Origin: Saccharina japonica
Lineage: Eukaryota > Sar > Phaeophyceae > Laminariales > Laminariaceae
Length of the DNA: 64,000 bases
Direction: 5' to 3'
Assembly (NCBI GenBank): GCA_008828725.1
Contig: MEHQ01002123.1
Span: forward strand, 208,887-272,886
Both the position numbers and the translations under genes were made by a program. Below are positions 25,001 through 36,200 of this stretch, piece after piece; positions within the stretch are counted from its first letter, which is position 1; every line of letters starts with the position of its first letter. The notes beneath the pieces were generated by a model. The model did no database searches. It was given only the letters and a program-made list of their open reading frames with translations, and was not told where the DNA came from.

Positions 25001-28000
25001 GCACAGTAGTTGGCCTGCAGTCACGGTGAGGTGCAGGACGTGCAATGCGCACCCGAGGCGATGATCGAAGATAGGTGGAGCTGCAGCAGGGTCCCCAGCT
25101 GGTTCTTCAGAAGCCTCGGCTTGATGCATGCCCGTCCCCAGGGGGTGCACTGGCCTGCTGTAGGCCATCGAGCTTAATGTTCCTACAGCAGTCAAGTGCG
25201 GCCAGCTCACGCTCAAGCGTCCGTGTGTTGCAGCTCTGCGCTCTGCCCCCAGTAGCAACCCAATTCGTGTACGATACCGGTAGGTAACACAGAAGCTCAA
25301 TTTTTTTTTTGCTCGAGCGAGTAAACGAGGAATATCCGGCTGCTCGCCGTCGGAAAAAATGGAATGTGCATCCACGAAATATGAACAGACTTTTATTGTG
25401 AAATTTGAGTTTTTCCCCCATCGCTGATTGGCTGATCGTGAAAGTTTCTTTTTTCCAGTTTAAAGATCCCCGGACAAAAAATGGCGAATTTTACGTCTAA
25501 AAAAAAGGCATTCCATGGCGTGCTGCTCCGGAGCAAGGAAGACATCCTCCAGCGGTGGGCGGGATTCTTCGGCACCCTCCTCAACACCAAGTCCCCCACC
25601 CTGAACCCAGACATCTCCGAAAAAGTGACGCAACGACCAGCGACGCGAGCCACCCGACGGTTAGGAGCGGCGCCAGACCTCGAGGAGGTGGAACGGGCAA
25701 CGAAAGGCCTGCAGAACTGGAAGGCACCCGGCCATGACTCCCTCCCTGCCGAGTTGCTCAAGATCGATGACGACGAACCCGTCGTCCTGGAGCGCCTTCA
25801 TGCCATCCTCGTCGACGTGTGGAACGGAGGAGAGATCCCGCAAGAGTGGAAGGATGCAACCATCAAAGTGCTGTACAAGAAGGGCGACCGGTCCAACTGC
25901 AACAACTTCAGGGGAATCTCGCTACTATCGCACGTAGGCAAAGTCCCCGCCAAACTCATCACCAACCGCCTGAGCGCCTTCTGTGAAGCCAACAACATCC
26001 TCCCGGAGGAACAGTGCGGCTTCCGACCTGGTCGATCCACAGTACGCATGCTGTTCGTCGTGCGCCGACTCCAGGAACTAGGGCGGAGAAGGAGAATACC
26101 GCTCTACATGTGCTTCGTCGACCTACAGAAGGCCTATGACTCGGTGGACCGAGAGCTGCTATGCAAGGTGCTGGCCAGGACCGGGATTCCTGCGGAGATG
26201 GTCGCCGTCATCCGCCAATTCCACGACGGAATGCGGGCCCGGGTGCGCATCGACGATGGAGAACTGTCGGACTGGTTCTTGGTCACGCAGGGCTTGCGAC
26301 AAGGGTGTGTGCTGTCCCCACTGCTGTTCAACGTTTTCTTCGCCGCGGCCCTAGAGGTCGTTATCGTACGATTCAGCGAGGACGATGGTATCATGCAGAA
26401 CCTAGTGTTCCTGAAGGAGGAGACGGGAGCGGGGACGGAGACACCACTCGACCGCGTACGGAGGGCGGTGTGGGGGATGCTGTATGCCGATGACGCCGGC
26501 GTTGTATCGAGGTCCGCCGACGGACTGGCGAGGATGATGACCATTATCGTGCAGGTGTTTGGGGAGTTCGGGCTGACGGTGTCAGAGAAGAAGACGGAGA
26601 CTCTCCTGATGCGCGTAAAGGAGAAGCAGCCAACACCGCCCCCGCCGCCGCTGATCATCGAAGCAGCGGGGCAGAAATACACCCAAACCCTCGAGTTCCG
26701 GTACCTGGGCGGCCTCGTCAACGAACATGGCGACCTCACCCGGGAGATCAACTTCAGGAGCAGAGCAGCGTCGGCGTGCGTCAGGAGGTATGGCCCGGAG
26801 CTCTTCGATATGCCGGGAGCACCGTTTCGACTCAAGGCCCGCCTGCTTCAAGCGGAGGCGATGGAGGCACTGCTGTACGGTTGCATGACATGGGCCCCAC
26901 GTCGCGACCACTACCGACTGCTGCGGACGATACACCACCGGCTGCTGCTCCGAGTTATTGGGTACCAGCGCAAGCAAGGCACCTACCGGCAGCTGTCCTA
27001 CGCCCAGGCCCTGAAGAGGGTCGGGTGCAAGAGCGTGGAAGCCACTGTCCGGCAGCGGCGCCTGCTGTTCGCGGGGGCCGTGGCAAGGCAGCCAGACGGG
27101 CGACTCCCGAAACGACTTATGTTCGGGGAGCTGGTGGGGGGGAAGGACCCGGGTGCGGGGTGCCCGGAGCGGAACTGGCAGACGTGCCTGAAGGACGACT
27201 TCAAAGCGTTCGGAGCTACGCACGGCTCTACGGACGACCAGAGACGTGTCTTCGGAGTCCCGAATTCAGTTTGGGCGGAAGCAGCGAAGGTGAAGGGAGG
27301 AAAGCAGTGGTACAAGGGAGTGCTGCAGGGAGCTGAGAGGTTTATGACCTCCTGGCACAAGGAAGAAGAGGAGGCTAGCCGGAAACGAGCGACCGAGCGA
27401 GAAAAAGAGCGCAGCAACAACAAAGAGACACCAAGAACCAACGGGACGGGAGGGGTGCGGAAGAAGGGCGAATCGGCGAGGGAAGAAAACAAGCGAGAAA
27501 TGGCGGACCGAGTGGCGCGATATGTGCCGGATTGACTCTCCTGGACTGTTTGTTTGTTTGTTTGTTTTCCCCCTCCCCCCACCGCCGCACCATTGCACCA
27601 CCCCCTCGGGATGACGTGTCTGTGCTGTCTCTGTGGTCTTGTTTGTTTGAGTGTTTGCTTGTACTTTTGACTTGTCTCTTTGTCTTTGCCTTTGTCTTTT
27701 TCCCTTCATTGTTTTTGACCTTTTGCAGTTACACTGCTCGCAGGCCGGGGTACGGGGTACATCAGTCGCACGGGACCATAGTTCCCTTCCCCCGTACCAT
27801 GTCTGCGTTTATAATCGGGGTGGAGGACTCGATTTTGTTTGCCTGACCGGCGTGAACCCGGCACGGAACACCCCGGCATTATAGGGGCACCAAGATAGAA
27901 TCAGGGGGCGTATACCCCCGATTGGTGACGTTGACCTTCCCAGTTTTATTTTTACCTTCACATAGCGTGTAGAGGGGAGCGGAGGGCTCCAGACTATCTG

Positions 28001-31000
28001 TTTTTGACTGGCTTTGATCGCTTTGCGGACCCTTCGGGTTCCACTTTTATTTCAGTATACTTTTTTTGGGTAAGTTAGCCTGTGACCACGGGAATCGACC
28101 GTGTCAAGTGTTGGATTAGTACGGACAGATGGAGGTACTGGATAGAGAGACCGGCACGGTTTTTAATGTGAAGACAACAACAACAACAAAAAGGTCTAAC
28201 AGTACCAGTGCTGAATCCAGTGGACATGTGCGATGTAAAATACAAACCAAAGCACAGCAGAGAGCAGACGGGCGCACACACACTATTTTCATGTTGAGAA
28301 GTAAGATAGTATAGCTGTCGCTAGGAACTCGCGCCGCAGGATAATAGTAACTGTCGTCAACTAATGTGCATTGGTGGGGAAAAAACAGAAAAAACACAAT
28401 GTGCGCTGGTGGCAGTTAGCAAAAGTCATTGACGACACCCTTCCATGCTGACCCCCCCCCTAGCGTGCTACGTCCCGGCATTGTAGGGATGCGAGGGTCT
28501 ATAGTCATACGACTACGGCCGGGCACGACATGAGTATACCCCCCTCCTAACCACGCGGTCACACTGTTTCTACACTATTGCTGACCGTTGCGCGTTCGGC
28601 CCGCCAACAGTCTGAGCCTAACCTCTTCAACCAACCGTGCTCTGAGCACGGGTGAATGTCCCAGTCTATTTAGACTATCGAAAGGCATCTGCGCGACGAT
28701 GAGATCGAAGATGAGTTTCGCCTGACTGAGACAACAAACGTCAATCCCGTGCATGCCTCTCTTTTGCCCAAATCTATCACTGCCACGGAAAGCGTGGTTC
28801 GGGCGGCTCCCATCCCTTTGTGACACTGGGTTTGCGCAGCAGCCGCAACTGCCGGTGGACTGGTGGACCGGTACAACACTGGGTTGTTCTTGTTTTGCTA
28901 TTTGTTTGTTTCTCCGTGCGATGACAACGGTAGACCGATATATAGTCCGTCCGATCAAATTTTCACAACAAGTGAGGTCATAGAGTTTCAGTTGTTCCGC
29001 AGGTCTGACGCACATCCACGTATCATGAAATATACCGTGGAAAAGCCCTGATCCAGGCGATTAAGATGGCCCGATCGTTTGTTTATTTTTCATTGGGGTT
29101 CAAAGAAATTAGCTATTTGAAAAATATTCCAGAAATATTTACTTAGCTTTTCTGTGGTTGAATGGGGGGTCGTTTTTTTTTTCTGAGAGTGGATTCAAAC
29201 AGATCTCAGCCAAGGCAATACGTGGACACATCTCATTTTTTTTTTCCAACCACTTTTGGCGATGAAATCAGCAAAAAACAGTGATCACGACGGGATTTTC
29301 CTAGCTTTTTACAGCGAATTTGATCGGGCAAACCGTTAAAAACTCTACGGATTCGGGGAAATTAGCTTCGTCTGTATCATCCATGGTTTTCTCATTACCG
29401 AAAAAACTCCGTGGAGTGAGAAATATGCTCCTATAGATGGGGTCATCCCGAGCGGGACATACTCCACACTCGCCCTCATTACACTGATACACTACACCAG
29501 AACAACAAACTACAAACGTATATACACCACAACAGAACAGTACTCCTGGTTGTACATCGAAGCCTACGCTACGTAGTGGTTTTGTCTTTCGGACTACCTG
29601 AAATACCGGGATTTCAAGGAGTGGAACAGCCACTAACCGTCCACGGACCGATCAGACTCCATCATCGATGCTCAGAGTGGGGCCGCAACCCCGGAGGAGT
29701 GCGGGATCAAAGAGAAGGTCGCCCTCACCGCCTCGAAGCAAGACCGGACGATTTATCACAACGCGGCCATTGAGATGGTTACGCGCTTTAACGAGTTGAA
29801 ATTCCTTTCCACTGAGAGTTGATCAAGATGGAAATATATTTGCACTAAATTTTGTGCTGGTGTGTATTAACGTCTTAGCTGTACGGAAACAAGACTTGGG
29901 GAGGAGTAACGATGTTGGGGGCATGACGGGTCAATTATGAGTCATTTCGGGGCAATTAAATGCCGTTTCGGGTCAATTTCGGGGTAATTTCGGAACAATT
30001 TTTTCGAAAAAACGACAATTATCTCCGATTTCAATTTTAAGACCGGATTTGGATTCCTCTCGGTCACCCGGTTCTTGCTGACTTTGTTTCACCTGTCAAC
30101 TCTCAAGACTGCGCGAGATAAAGTGGGTAGCCAGCAAAGTGAAAATTTGATCGGACGGACCATATGTATAATATACAATTATGAGAATTTGATGAAAAGT
30201 GGAGACAGAATCAACTGTTTAATCAAGTGAGAAAACGGCTTCGGCTATCTTGCGAGAGGCCCCTATCACGAGAGACTTGGACAAAATTAGAGAACTACGA
30301 GCGTTCGCTCGTAATAATATACTATTAATTGAGCTGCGGGTGACAGAGCCCGCCGAAGACACACCACCCACTGAAGACACACACCCCCGTACTGTTGTAC
30401 GGAGAGGACTCTTCGCTTTGCTATTAATAGACATTCACAACAGAGTGAGTGTGTTCTCGCAGCAAGAACTGAAGTAGGGGTGTGCTACTGCCTTTACAGT
30501 ACATGGCACCTATCAAAAGTATAAGAAACAGGCTAATAACTATTAATAAGGAAGCCAGGCTGAGATTTAGAGGGAAATATGAAATGCAGAAGTCGTTATC
30601 TTGAAATTAGTGAAAAAAGCACCCGCGCTCGGCCAAGAAATCCAGCCTGGACCAGATTTTCTGTTTCTTATTAGGTGTACTGCTGTACAGTTGTACCTCG
30701 CTCAAACGCAGCACCAGACCGATATTTTACACTGATGTGGAGGCGAAAGTGGGCCGTGGATAGGGCGGTAGCCGCCCTGGGATGGGGCGGCTACCGCCTT
30801 ATATAGGGTGCATTGGTATATAAGGCGGTAGCCGCCCTATTCGCATCTTCTGTTAACTCGATTTTGACCGACTTATCTCGAATGACCGCCTTATATATTG
30901 CCTCCCCTACTGTAAGAACAAAGCCTACCGGAAGCCTCGTAAAACATTCGAATTGAGGGTTACGTAAAGGTTCACAGTTCATAAGTACCAGGCTGGTACC

Positions 31001-31560
31001 ACGTCAAAGACAGGGGCTGTATGTGACACAGTCTTTGGCAAATACCACCGTCTAACCGTCTCTTTATGCCACCGCCTGTGAGGCAATCGTGCATCGCAAT
31101 CGTGCATATGATAAGATAACATGCATTCCGCTTGAAGCTCCTTCGGCGCACCTTGGTCACCATGCACACCAGGAACTCATCCTCCTTGATTTTGTACTCC
31201 GCCAAAGTGCTGTCATCCTTCAGGATCTGCCCCGAGTGAATCAGCTTCAGCTGCGCAGCTGGGAACTCGGGATTGGTCTCCTCAATCACCGCCTTAACCT
31301 GTAGAACCTGCATAACACACCCGCCACAAGCAAGGCGGCAGTTAGCACTATTAATAGTTGCACATATTATAGAAGCACCAGCAAGACAGAGCACAGCACG
31401 TAGCTGACTGCTCCTTCCCTGTCAGGAAGAACAAGGAGCTTACACCGAGAAAAATTGCACCAAATTTAGATTCGCTGCGGCCCAGGCTCACCGTGTGCGA
31501 CTGCTCAACATCGATCTGGAACTTTTTACCCTTGATTGTCTTCACCGTGAGGTTCACCAT
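16016..31560 (-). CDS. RAD23: RAD23 ubiquitin receptor / nucleotide excision repair protein (7 exons, 491 aa)
   Basis: Exons on minus: 31560-31492, 31307-31152, 19456-19178, 18772-18474, 17688-17571, 17052-16819, 16336-16016 (stop TAG); all GT-AG with consistent phase. Domain order is diagnostic. An N-terminal ubiquitin-like domain (1-75, starting [18 protein letters not shown]) is followed by an Ala/Pro-rich linker, UBA1 (about 124-164, with DMGFPEDQA), an XPC-binding/STI1 domain (about 185-245, [15 protein letters not shown]), a Gly/Met-rich linker and UBA2 (about 358-406, [12 protein letters not shown]...LLLNDMG). RAD23 shuttles polyubiquitinated clients to the proteasome through its UBL and stabilises XPC/Rad4 at DNA lesions. 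It is the only host gene here with no targeting signal. Intron 2 is 11.7 kb and packed with mobile DNA. Unusually, about 85 Ala/Pro/acidic residues follow UBA2, where most RAD23 proteins end within a few residues. Confidence 0.93.
17168..17444 (+). mobile_element. SINE-like element, locus 1 (RAD23 intron 5)
   Basis: A tRNA-like head (about 17180-17265) shows a good Pol III B-box (GGTTCGAGTCT). After a short spacer comes a conserved body with ACCGTAGTGGGGAAGAGCC, CCCCGGATCTGAGT and AAGATAATAAATGGGA, ending in an A-tract. Related bodies lie at 43785-43966, 50750-50915 and 60242-60362 (minus). A tRNA-type promoter plus 3' A-tract is SINE architecture. Assignment as one element is inference; target-site duplications were not identified. 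Confidence 0.55.
20130..20490 (+). repeat. Two tandem tRNA-like heads (RAD23 intron 2)
   Basis: Two related stretches (about 20150-20235 and 20410-20490) share GGGCTGGGTA..TTACCCCTAT and an A-box-like TAGCTAAGTAGG or TCGCTCAGTAGG. The first also has a B-box-like GGTTCAAATCT. The predicted T-arm pairs poorly, so these are not functional tRNA genes; they look like tRNA-derived retroposon heads. Confidence 0.45.
20636..21060 (+). repeat. Dispersed ~420-bp repeat (family D), copy 1
   Basis: Strong match to 60720-61140 in the same orientation, sharing blocks such as CTACGCCGGCATGCCCGG, ATTCGCGGCTGCTCTACG, GCACCACTGCTTTAGAA and GACGGGGTCTCTGAAGGC. The segment TTTATCATAGCAACTTAGAG at its left end recurs inverted at about 21995-22014, so the element may have inverted ends and span about 20.64-22.08 kb. 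No coding capacity is recognised. Confidence 0.7.
21086..21222. repeat. Two-copy 69-bp tandem duplication
   Basis: A 69-bp unit beginning GATCACCGTAAGGATCTC is repeated head-to-tail at 21086 and 21155 with a few substitutions. It follows family D copy 1 directly and is absent after copy 2, so it arose locally. Confidence 0.85.
21960..22080 (-). repeat. Inverted terminal segment matching family D
   Basis: On the minus strand this reads like 60645-60745, including TTCGTCTGATGCCCA, CAATACTTTAATCAAGT and TTTGATGCCCACTTTATCAT. Facing the left end near 20650, it gives the 20.6-22.1 kb segment inverted ends, as in a foldback or TIR transposon. Boundaries are approximate. Confidence 0.6.
22258..22446. 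repeat. Family E repeat with a palindromic end, copy 1
   Basis: Shared with 58858-59022: CGGTTCGATTTCGA-like start, TTCAGATTTGTATTTTTCGAT, a TATGCAGTCCGA block and GATGGCCCAAGTCGTCAGAT. In this copy the last block occurs twice in opposite orientation (about 22385-22437), making a near-perfect hairpin. This resembles a small foldback or MITE element. Confidence 0.65.
24689..25009 (+). CDS. Short coiled-coil-like open frame upstream of the reverse transcriptase
   Basis: The frame ending at the TAG at 25007 encodes about 100 residues rich in Ala, Glu, Arg and Gln with heptad-like spacing (first Met at 24713), GC-rich like the RT ORF downstream. It may be a remnant of an ORF1 or 5' region of the non-LTR element. 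No domain is recognised, and it could be a chance open frame. Confidence 0.25.
   Translation, partial: TSDARGSAVARQATAIERGGLAAAESIRDRAVKERNKSRAEASETKAQLSSAVAQIHEHQSNIKLQLDLRRESDAVLATTRAELCDQQEAARKQEAMLAASDARAQ
25481..27535 (+). CDS. Non-LTR (LINE-type) retrotransposon reverse transcriptase, 684 codons
   Basis: A single uninterrupted frame with the reverse transcriptase core in order: [19 protein letters not shown] (finger region), [13 protein letters not shown], the motif A region [15 protein letters not shown], motif [16 protein letters not shown], the catalytic LYADDAGVV (motif C), [10 protein letters not shown] (motif D) and [10 protein letters not shown]. The C-terminal [20 protein letters not shown] segment is typical of LINE-like polymerases. 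The frame opens just before the RT domain and no apurinic endonuclease domain is visible upstream, so the copy is probably 5'-truncated or its upstream part has decayed. The lack of stops over 2 kb suggests recent insertion. A TTTG repeat (about 27546-27566) follows the stop. It lies antisense to RAD23 inside intron 2. Clade not assigned. Confidence 0.9.
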   Translation: MANFTSKKKAFHGVLLRSKEDILQRWAGFFGTLLNTKSPTLNPDISEKVTQRPATRATRRLGAAPDLEEVERATKGLQNWKAPGHDSLPAELLKIDDDEPVVLERLHAILVDVWNGGEIPQEWKDATIKVLYKKGDRSNCNNFRGISLLSHVGKVPAKLITNRLSAFCEANNILPEEQCGFRPGRSTVRMLFVVRRLQELGRRRRIPLYMCFVDLQKAYDSVDRELLCKVLARTGIPAEMVAVIRQFHDGMRARVRIDDGELSDWFLVTQGLRQGCVLSPLLFNVFFAAALEVVIVRFSEDDGIMQNLVFLKEETGAGTETPLDRVRRAVWGMLYADDAGVVSRSADGLARMMTIIVQVFGEFGLTVSEKKTETLLMRVKEKQPTPPPPPLIIEAAGQKYTQTLEFRYLGGLVNEHGDLTREINFRSRAASACVRRYGPELFDMPGAPFRLKARLLQAEAMEALLYGCMTWAPRRDHYRLLRTIHHRLLLRVIGYQRKQGTYRQLSYAQALKRVGCKSVEATVRQRRLLFAGAVARQPDGRLPKRLMFGELVGGKDPGAGCPERNWQTCLKDDFKAFGATHGSTDDQRRVFGVPNSVWAEAAKVKGGKQWYKGVLQGAERFMTSWHKEEEEASRKRATEREKERSNNKETPRTNGTGGVRKKGESAREENKREMADRVARYVPD

Positions 31561-31899
31561 GGTGCTCGGAAAGCTCTACGATCGAGCTCCCTATCTACAA
31601 AGTGTTCGTGCGTTTTGGTAACGAGTTCGAGAGATCTGGCGTGGTTGTTTGTAGTGACTTCGAAGGCCTTGATAGTTAGGGGTGGGGATCATGAAAAAAT
31701 ACGTAAGGTTGGTTCAATAGTTATAGCGCGCAGAGGGGTTGCTCTGCACGCGGGTCCCAGTGACGAACTACTGCTTTCTGTGCCTGTCTGCACTGTGCTG
31801 AACCATTTTGATTCTGCTGCTTCTATCGCATCGATATAATCCATTTATTTAGATATAGTAGAGAGAAAGTCAATCCTTGACTCGCACTCGGGGTTTGTC

Positions 31900-31957
31900 G
31901 GCTGGGCAGGGAGCGGGTCGGGGCGCTGCCCCCACCGACCCGCTCCCCGCCGTAAAG
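31900..31957. repeat. GC-rich hairpin 1
   Basis: GGAGCGGGTCGG pairs with CCGACCCGCTCC across a short GC-rich loop. It shares a GGCTGGGCGGGG-type start with the hairpin at 32400-32455, so the two appear to be members of one hairpin family. Confidence 0.7.
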
Positions 31958-32399
31958 CCTGTGATGTGTGGCGACAAAAATAATACTCTTCTTGCGCTTG
32001 TACGGCTGACGAATAATACGTACGTACTGCATTCACTTCGCCGTCAATCGCATCAATCGTAAATATTCCGTGTGTGTACGTACGAGTACGAGTACAGCAG
32101 GTCAAGATGTCAAGTATGTGATGTCGAGCGGCGTAACTTGTTGTGTCGTTTCATTTGGCGTTACATTTCGCACGAACATCATGGATCATGGACCATGGAC
32201 CATATGGACCATGGATCATGGATCATGAAATCGTGGATCGACTCGGACCCTATCTCAAGGCATGGGCCATGGGCCATAGATATCATCACGACGATTGATT
32301 GTGCGCTTCGCATCACACACACGAACAACCGTCTTTACCCACTCCGCTTCCTGGCAATTCCATTCAAACAATATTCCACGGACGCGCATACACAGGGTT

Positions 32400-32455
32400 G
32401 CCAGCTGGGCGGGGCACGGGGGTCGGGGCTGCGCCCCGACCCGCCCCGCCGCCTC
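32400..32455. repeat. GC-rich hairpin 2
   Basis: GGTCGGGGC faces GCCCCGACC around TGC, flanked by GGGCGGGGC and CCGCCCCGCC. About 500 bp from its relative at 31900-31957, in the same orientation. Confidence 0.7.
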
Positions 32456-33244
32456 GTCTGTGAAGTATTGTGTACCTGGTATTGTTGTAAGCTTGTACGT
32501 AGCTATGCCTGGTATTCATCATGTACATACAGCAGCTTTTGTAATGCTGCCTGGCGTTAATTAGCAGCGTCCTCCATGTATGTATGTACGCCGTCGGGTG
32601 CTAGCGCACAACGCAGCGTGCATCACCTCGGCTCAGCAGCAGCAGCAGCAGCAGAAGCAGCAGAAGCACAGCAGCACGCTGCTGCACGCAACAGTCCTCC
32701 ACGTTATCGTCAGGTGGCTGCGCGGTCACTTTGCACAGCTGCACTTCCCATGTAACGCTGCAGTACGAGTACGTTCGACGCCATAATCGATTCGACCAAG
32801 AGCTAATATTATCTTGTCAGGTTGAGTATCGAATCGGTATAACTTTATCTAGCCAAATGTCACAGATCCAGATTTTTATACCAGGTACAACATGGCGTAG
32901 ATGGATTGATGGGCTACAGAGCCAAATCGCGTTTGGAGTTGAACTAAGTAGGGGAGGGGATTACTAAAAAAAGATGGAATTAGACCTCGAAACAGAGTTG
33001 AAAGGCAGGGGATTTGGGAAATTAAATAATTTCCGCGACAGAGCCCAGTAACTAAAGTCACTGGGAATTTGGCCTGTCGCTTGTGTGTCGCACGTCACAG
33101 ACACCGCTCAGGCGCACACCCCTGTCGTGGGTATCATCTGCCCGTGTCGGGCCTCCGCATCTGCGTTCGTTTTTTTCGCGTAATCGGGCAGCGGCTGGCG
33201 AAGAAAGACTTTCAAGCACAAGCGGGGCCTTTGGTGTGACGAAC

Positions 33245-36200
33245 ATGTTGCACATGGAGCTGTCCCGTGTGGTTGCCTTCATGTGTTCGTGCTTTGTCCT
33301 GGTACAGGCGACTCATGCCTTCCTGCCGTTCTCTTCAATGAGAGCGCAATGCGCGTTTCCCGCTGGGCCTTCGATATCTCACGGTGTATTGCGAGCTGGC
33401 GAGCGCCGGGCAAGATGTCGCCCCATGGCAATGATGGCCGAGACGACCGACAACTTGGTGGGGCCATCTGAAGGCGAGGAGGCCGTCCTGAGCGTCTTGT
33501 CGGCCGTCATCGACCCAGACCTCGGCAACGACATCGTTACCCTGGGGTTTGTCAAAGAACTCCAGATTTCTGAGGAGGGCAGCGGAGGTGCGGTGGTTGC
33601 CTTCAATGTAGAGCTTACCACTCCAGCTTGTCCTGTGAAGGAGGCTTTCCAGACCGAATGCCGTGACCTCGTGGAGGCGCTTCCATGGGTTGCTCGGGCT
33701 GAGGTTACCATGACAGCTCAGCCAATGCGACCCGTATCGGACACTGTTCCAACTGGCTTATCACAGGTCGCTAGCATCGTTGCAGTCTCTAGCTGCAAAG
33801 GTGGCGTAGGGAAATCAACGACCGCTGTCAACCTCGCCTACGCCCTGAAGGAGAGTGGGGCAAAGGTTGGCATTCTCGACGCCGACATCTACGGTCCGAG
33901 TCTCCCAACCATGGTGAAGCCCGACACCGACGAGGTAGAGTTTGTTGGGAACCAGATCCGCCCGCTGGTGGCGCACGGCGTGAAGCTTATGAGCTATGGA
34001 TTCGTGAACCAGGGCGCAGCTATCATGCGAGGACCTATGGTGTCCCAACTTCTGCAACAGTTCGTCACTCTAACTAGCTGGGGGGAGCTGGATTACTTGG
34101 TAATCGATATGCCTCCTGGAACCGGAGACATCCAGCTCACTTTGTGTCAGGTATGATGGGTACCCTCACCCCAGCTGCTGGATCCGTGCACCTTTCGATT
34201 GTCGATTGTTTTTTTTTGTTTTTGTTTTTTGTTATCCTCCGGCGGATGGGTCAAAATAAAGCTTACGCCCTCCACACTTCCACGTCTCACTTCGTGCACT
34301 TCGTGTCGTGTGTCAATTCACTCCATGCTCCCTCGGAAGTATCAGCCCTTGCTGTCTACGACCTTCGGGAACTTGAGCATGTTGACCCGACCTGACCCCC
34401 AAAGGGGCCCGGTGCGGTGGGGATAGCCACCCGAAGAGTAAACTCTCCGGGTAGTGTGGAACTTGCCGCAGCTCATCCACTAACAAAAACCCAGGCCAAG
34501 AAGCCTTCCCGCCAGACTCGGATCATTTACGATCCACCCTACCCGTTTGGGCGTTGGTCCGATTGATCAAATACCACGTATGACACGCAACTACAAGAAT
34601 AAAATAAAATAATTGTAAATACGTCAGCTGTAAGTTCAACCGATTGAATAGTAGATACTCAACTTTGTGAGCTGCGTAGATGTTATTTGTGGTATTGGTG
34701 TGGGCTTAGTGATGTACTAGGAACCTGGTACGAGTAGTTACTACCAGGTCTCGATTTTATGATAAGCCGTTCGCGCGTGTCATGTGTGTATTCCTCGTTA
34801 AGGATATAGTTCAGTGACTCCCCTGGATACTCCCCGGGTCAGCAGGACAATGTAACAAGGGTATCCCATGACAATTCTGCGCACTGATACTATATAACCC
34901 GAATAGAGGAGACAAGTATGATATTTGGTAAAGTAATTGTGTACATATCTATATCACATTATGTGTTGTTAGACGAGGGTGGGGACGGGGGAACGGGGGG
35001 ACGGGGGATAGGGGGATAGTAGCACGAAAGCCCAACGAGGTTGTTCAGCTCCCGAGATTCCATTTTCACCCAGCAAAATGACGCAAACTGGTTTTAAATC
35101 ATATGTGGAAGGCCAAATGCACATGGCACAAATACAACATTTCTTTGGACTAATTGCAGAGCTTGCACTGTTTCTCCTTCATGTGGTCAAACACAAAAAC
35201 ACTCGACTTTCCAGTTCTACTGAACAGCTGTACGAGTAGTGTTCATTTACCTTGTAGGGCCGGCAATTTGTAGGGAAGCTATTACTCCGCGTGGCCGCAT
35301 TACGAAGAGCACTACCTGGTACTTCGAATATACCTTGTATGGTAGCATACTCAATGGTATGGTATAGTATCCATCACTGCATTTCTCTCGCATCGAACGT
35401 ACCAGCAATACGTCGGCCCACAACTCACAACCCGCAACGCTTTTGTGTGTCGTGTTCGTGCACCCCAGCGTGTTTCGGGTGCCATGTGGGTGTATCCTCG
35501 TCGTGGTAGAAACAATGTGCTGTACATCCATCCTAATCCCTTTTGCGCTGCTTGTCTGGAACAAAGGGGACCGTGCTTGGATCCAAATAAAACTATTAGT
35601 AGCCGTAGTCGATTTTGGTGCACCTCGCGGGCGTTTTTGCTGGAGCGATACGAGTGTGCCGCAACAAAGGCAAAAACCACGCGCGGTTTATATTCAGGAG
35701 GGTCATCTCGGTTGTCGTCGTATGGTAGTTTTTCTTTATCTTATCACTACTCGTAACGCTCTCAGTTCTATCTCGTTGCATCCGCCATGTTTCAAAGCCC
35801 CGCCTGTACGCCCGCCCCCTCGTGCGCGTGTTGTACTGCCTTGTTTATGCCCAACCTTAGGTGTTGAACATTACCGCAGCAGTAATCGTCACCACTCCGC
35901 AAAAACTCAGCTTCACGGACGTGGTGAAAGGTATTGACCTGTTTGACACTGTCAATGTTCCAAGCGTGGCAGTTGTGGAAAACATGGCTTATTACGAGAC
36001 GGTCGACACAGCGGCACTGGAAGATGGACTACAGGGCAGCATCGAGGAAGTCCTCAGGCTGGACAGTGACGCATTATCTGTCGCCGCCAGTGCGGAAGGC
36101 ATTGTGTCAGCCCCTCAAGAAGAAACGGCCTTGAGGGCCGCAGTTGTGACTGAGCTGATCAAGAAGCGAGCGAGCGCTAAGGAGCGCAAGCAGATATTTG

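Larger units (their letters stand above)
23845..30912. mobile_element. Candidate ~7 kb element with facing inverted ends in RAD23 intron 2
   Basis: The left end has AGTAGGGGGGCCTATATAAG followed by GCGGT. The right end, read on the minus strand, has AGTAGGGGAGGCAATATATA then AGGCGGT. Similar AAATCGAG/GATTTTGACC segments and a ggcggTAGCCGCCC-type palindrome follow inside both ends, so roughly 100 bp of diverged terminal inverted repeat is visible. The non-LTR reverse transcriptase lies inside, more likely nested in it than part of it. No transposase is recognised and no target-site duplication is evident. The two ends could instead be separate short elements. Confidence 0.4.
31561..33244. promoter_or_regulatory. 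Divergent intergenic region RAD23/HCF101
   Basis: About 1.7 kb between the start codons of RAD23 (minus) and HCF101 (plus); it must carry both promoters. It contains two GC-rich hairpins (about 31900-31957 and 32400-32455), a CATGGATCATGG/CATGGACC cluster (32178-32230), a CAG run (about 32635-32665) and two copies of the ACCAGGTA/TACCTGGT word (32467, 32878). No coding exon is recognised. An open frame runs upstream of the HCF101 start (from 33083). Confidence 0.5.

Noticed and set aside
26134-27582. Long minus-strand open frames (233, 213 and 194 codons)
   Set aside because: They are antisense shadows of the GC-rich reverse transcriptase frame and carry no motif.
23257-29345. Weak inverted similarity (gcaaacc...ACGGATTCGGGGA) flanking the LINE
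   Set aside because: Only about 35 bases with mismatches and the order is inconsistent with the outer inverted ends; not enough to define another element.
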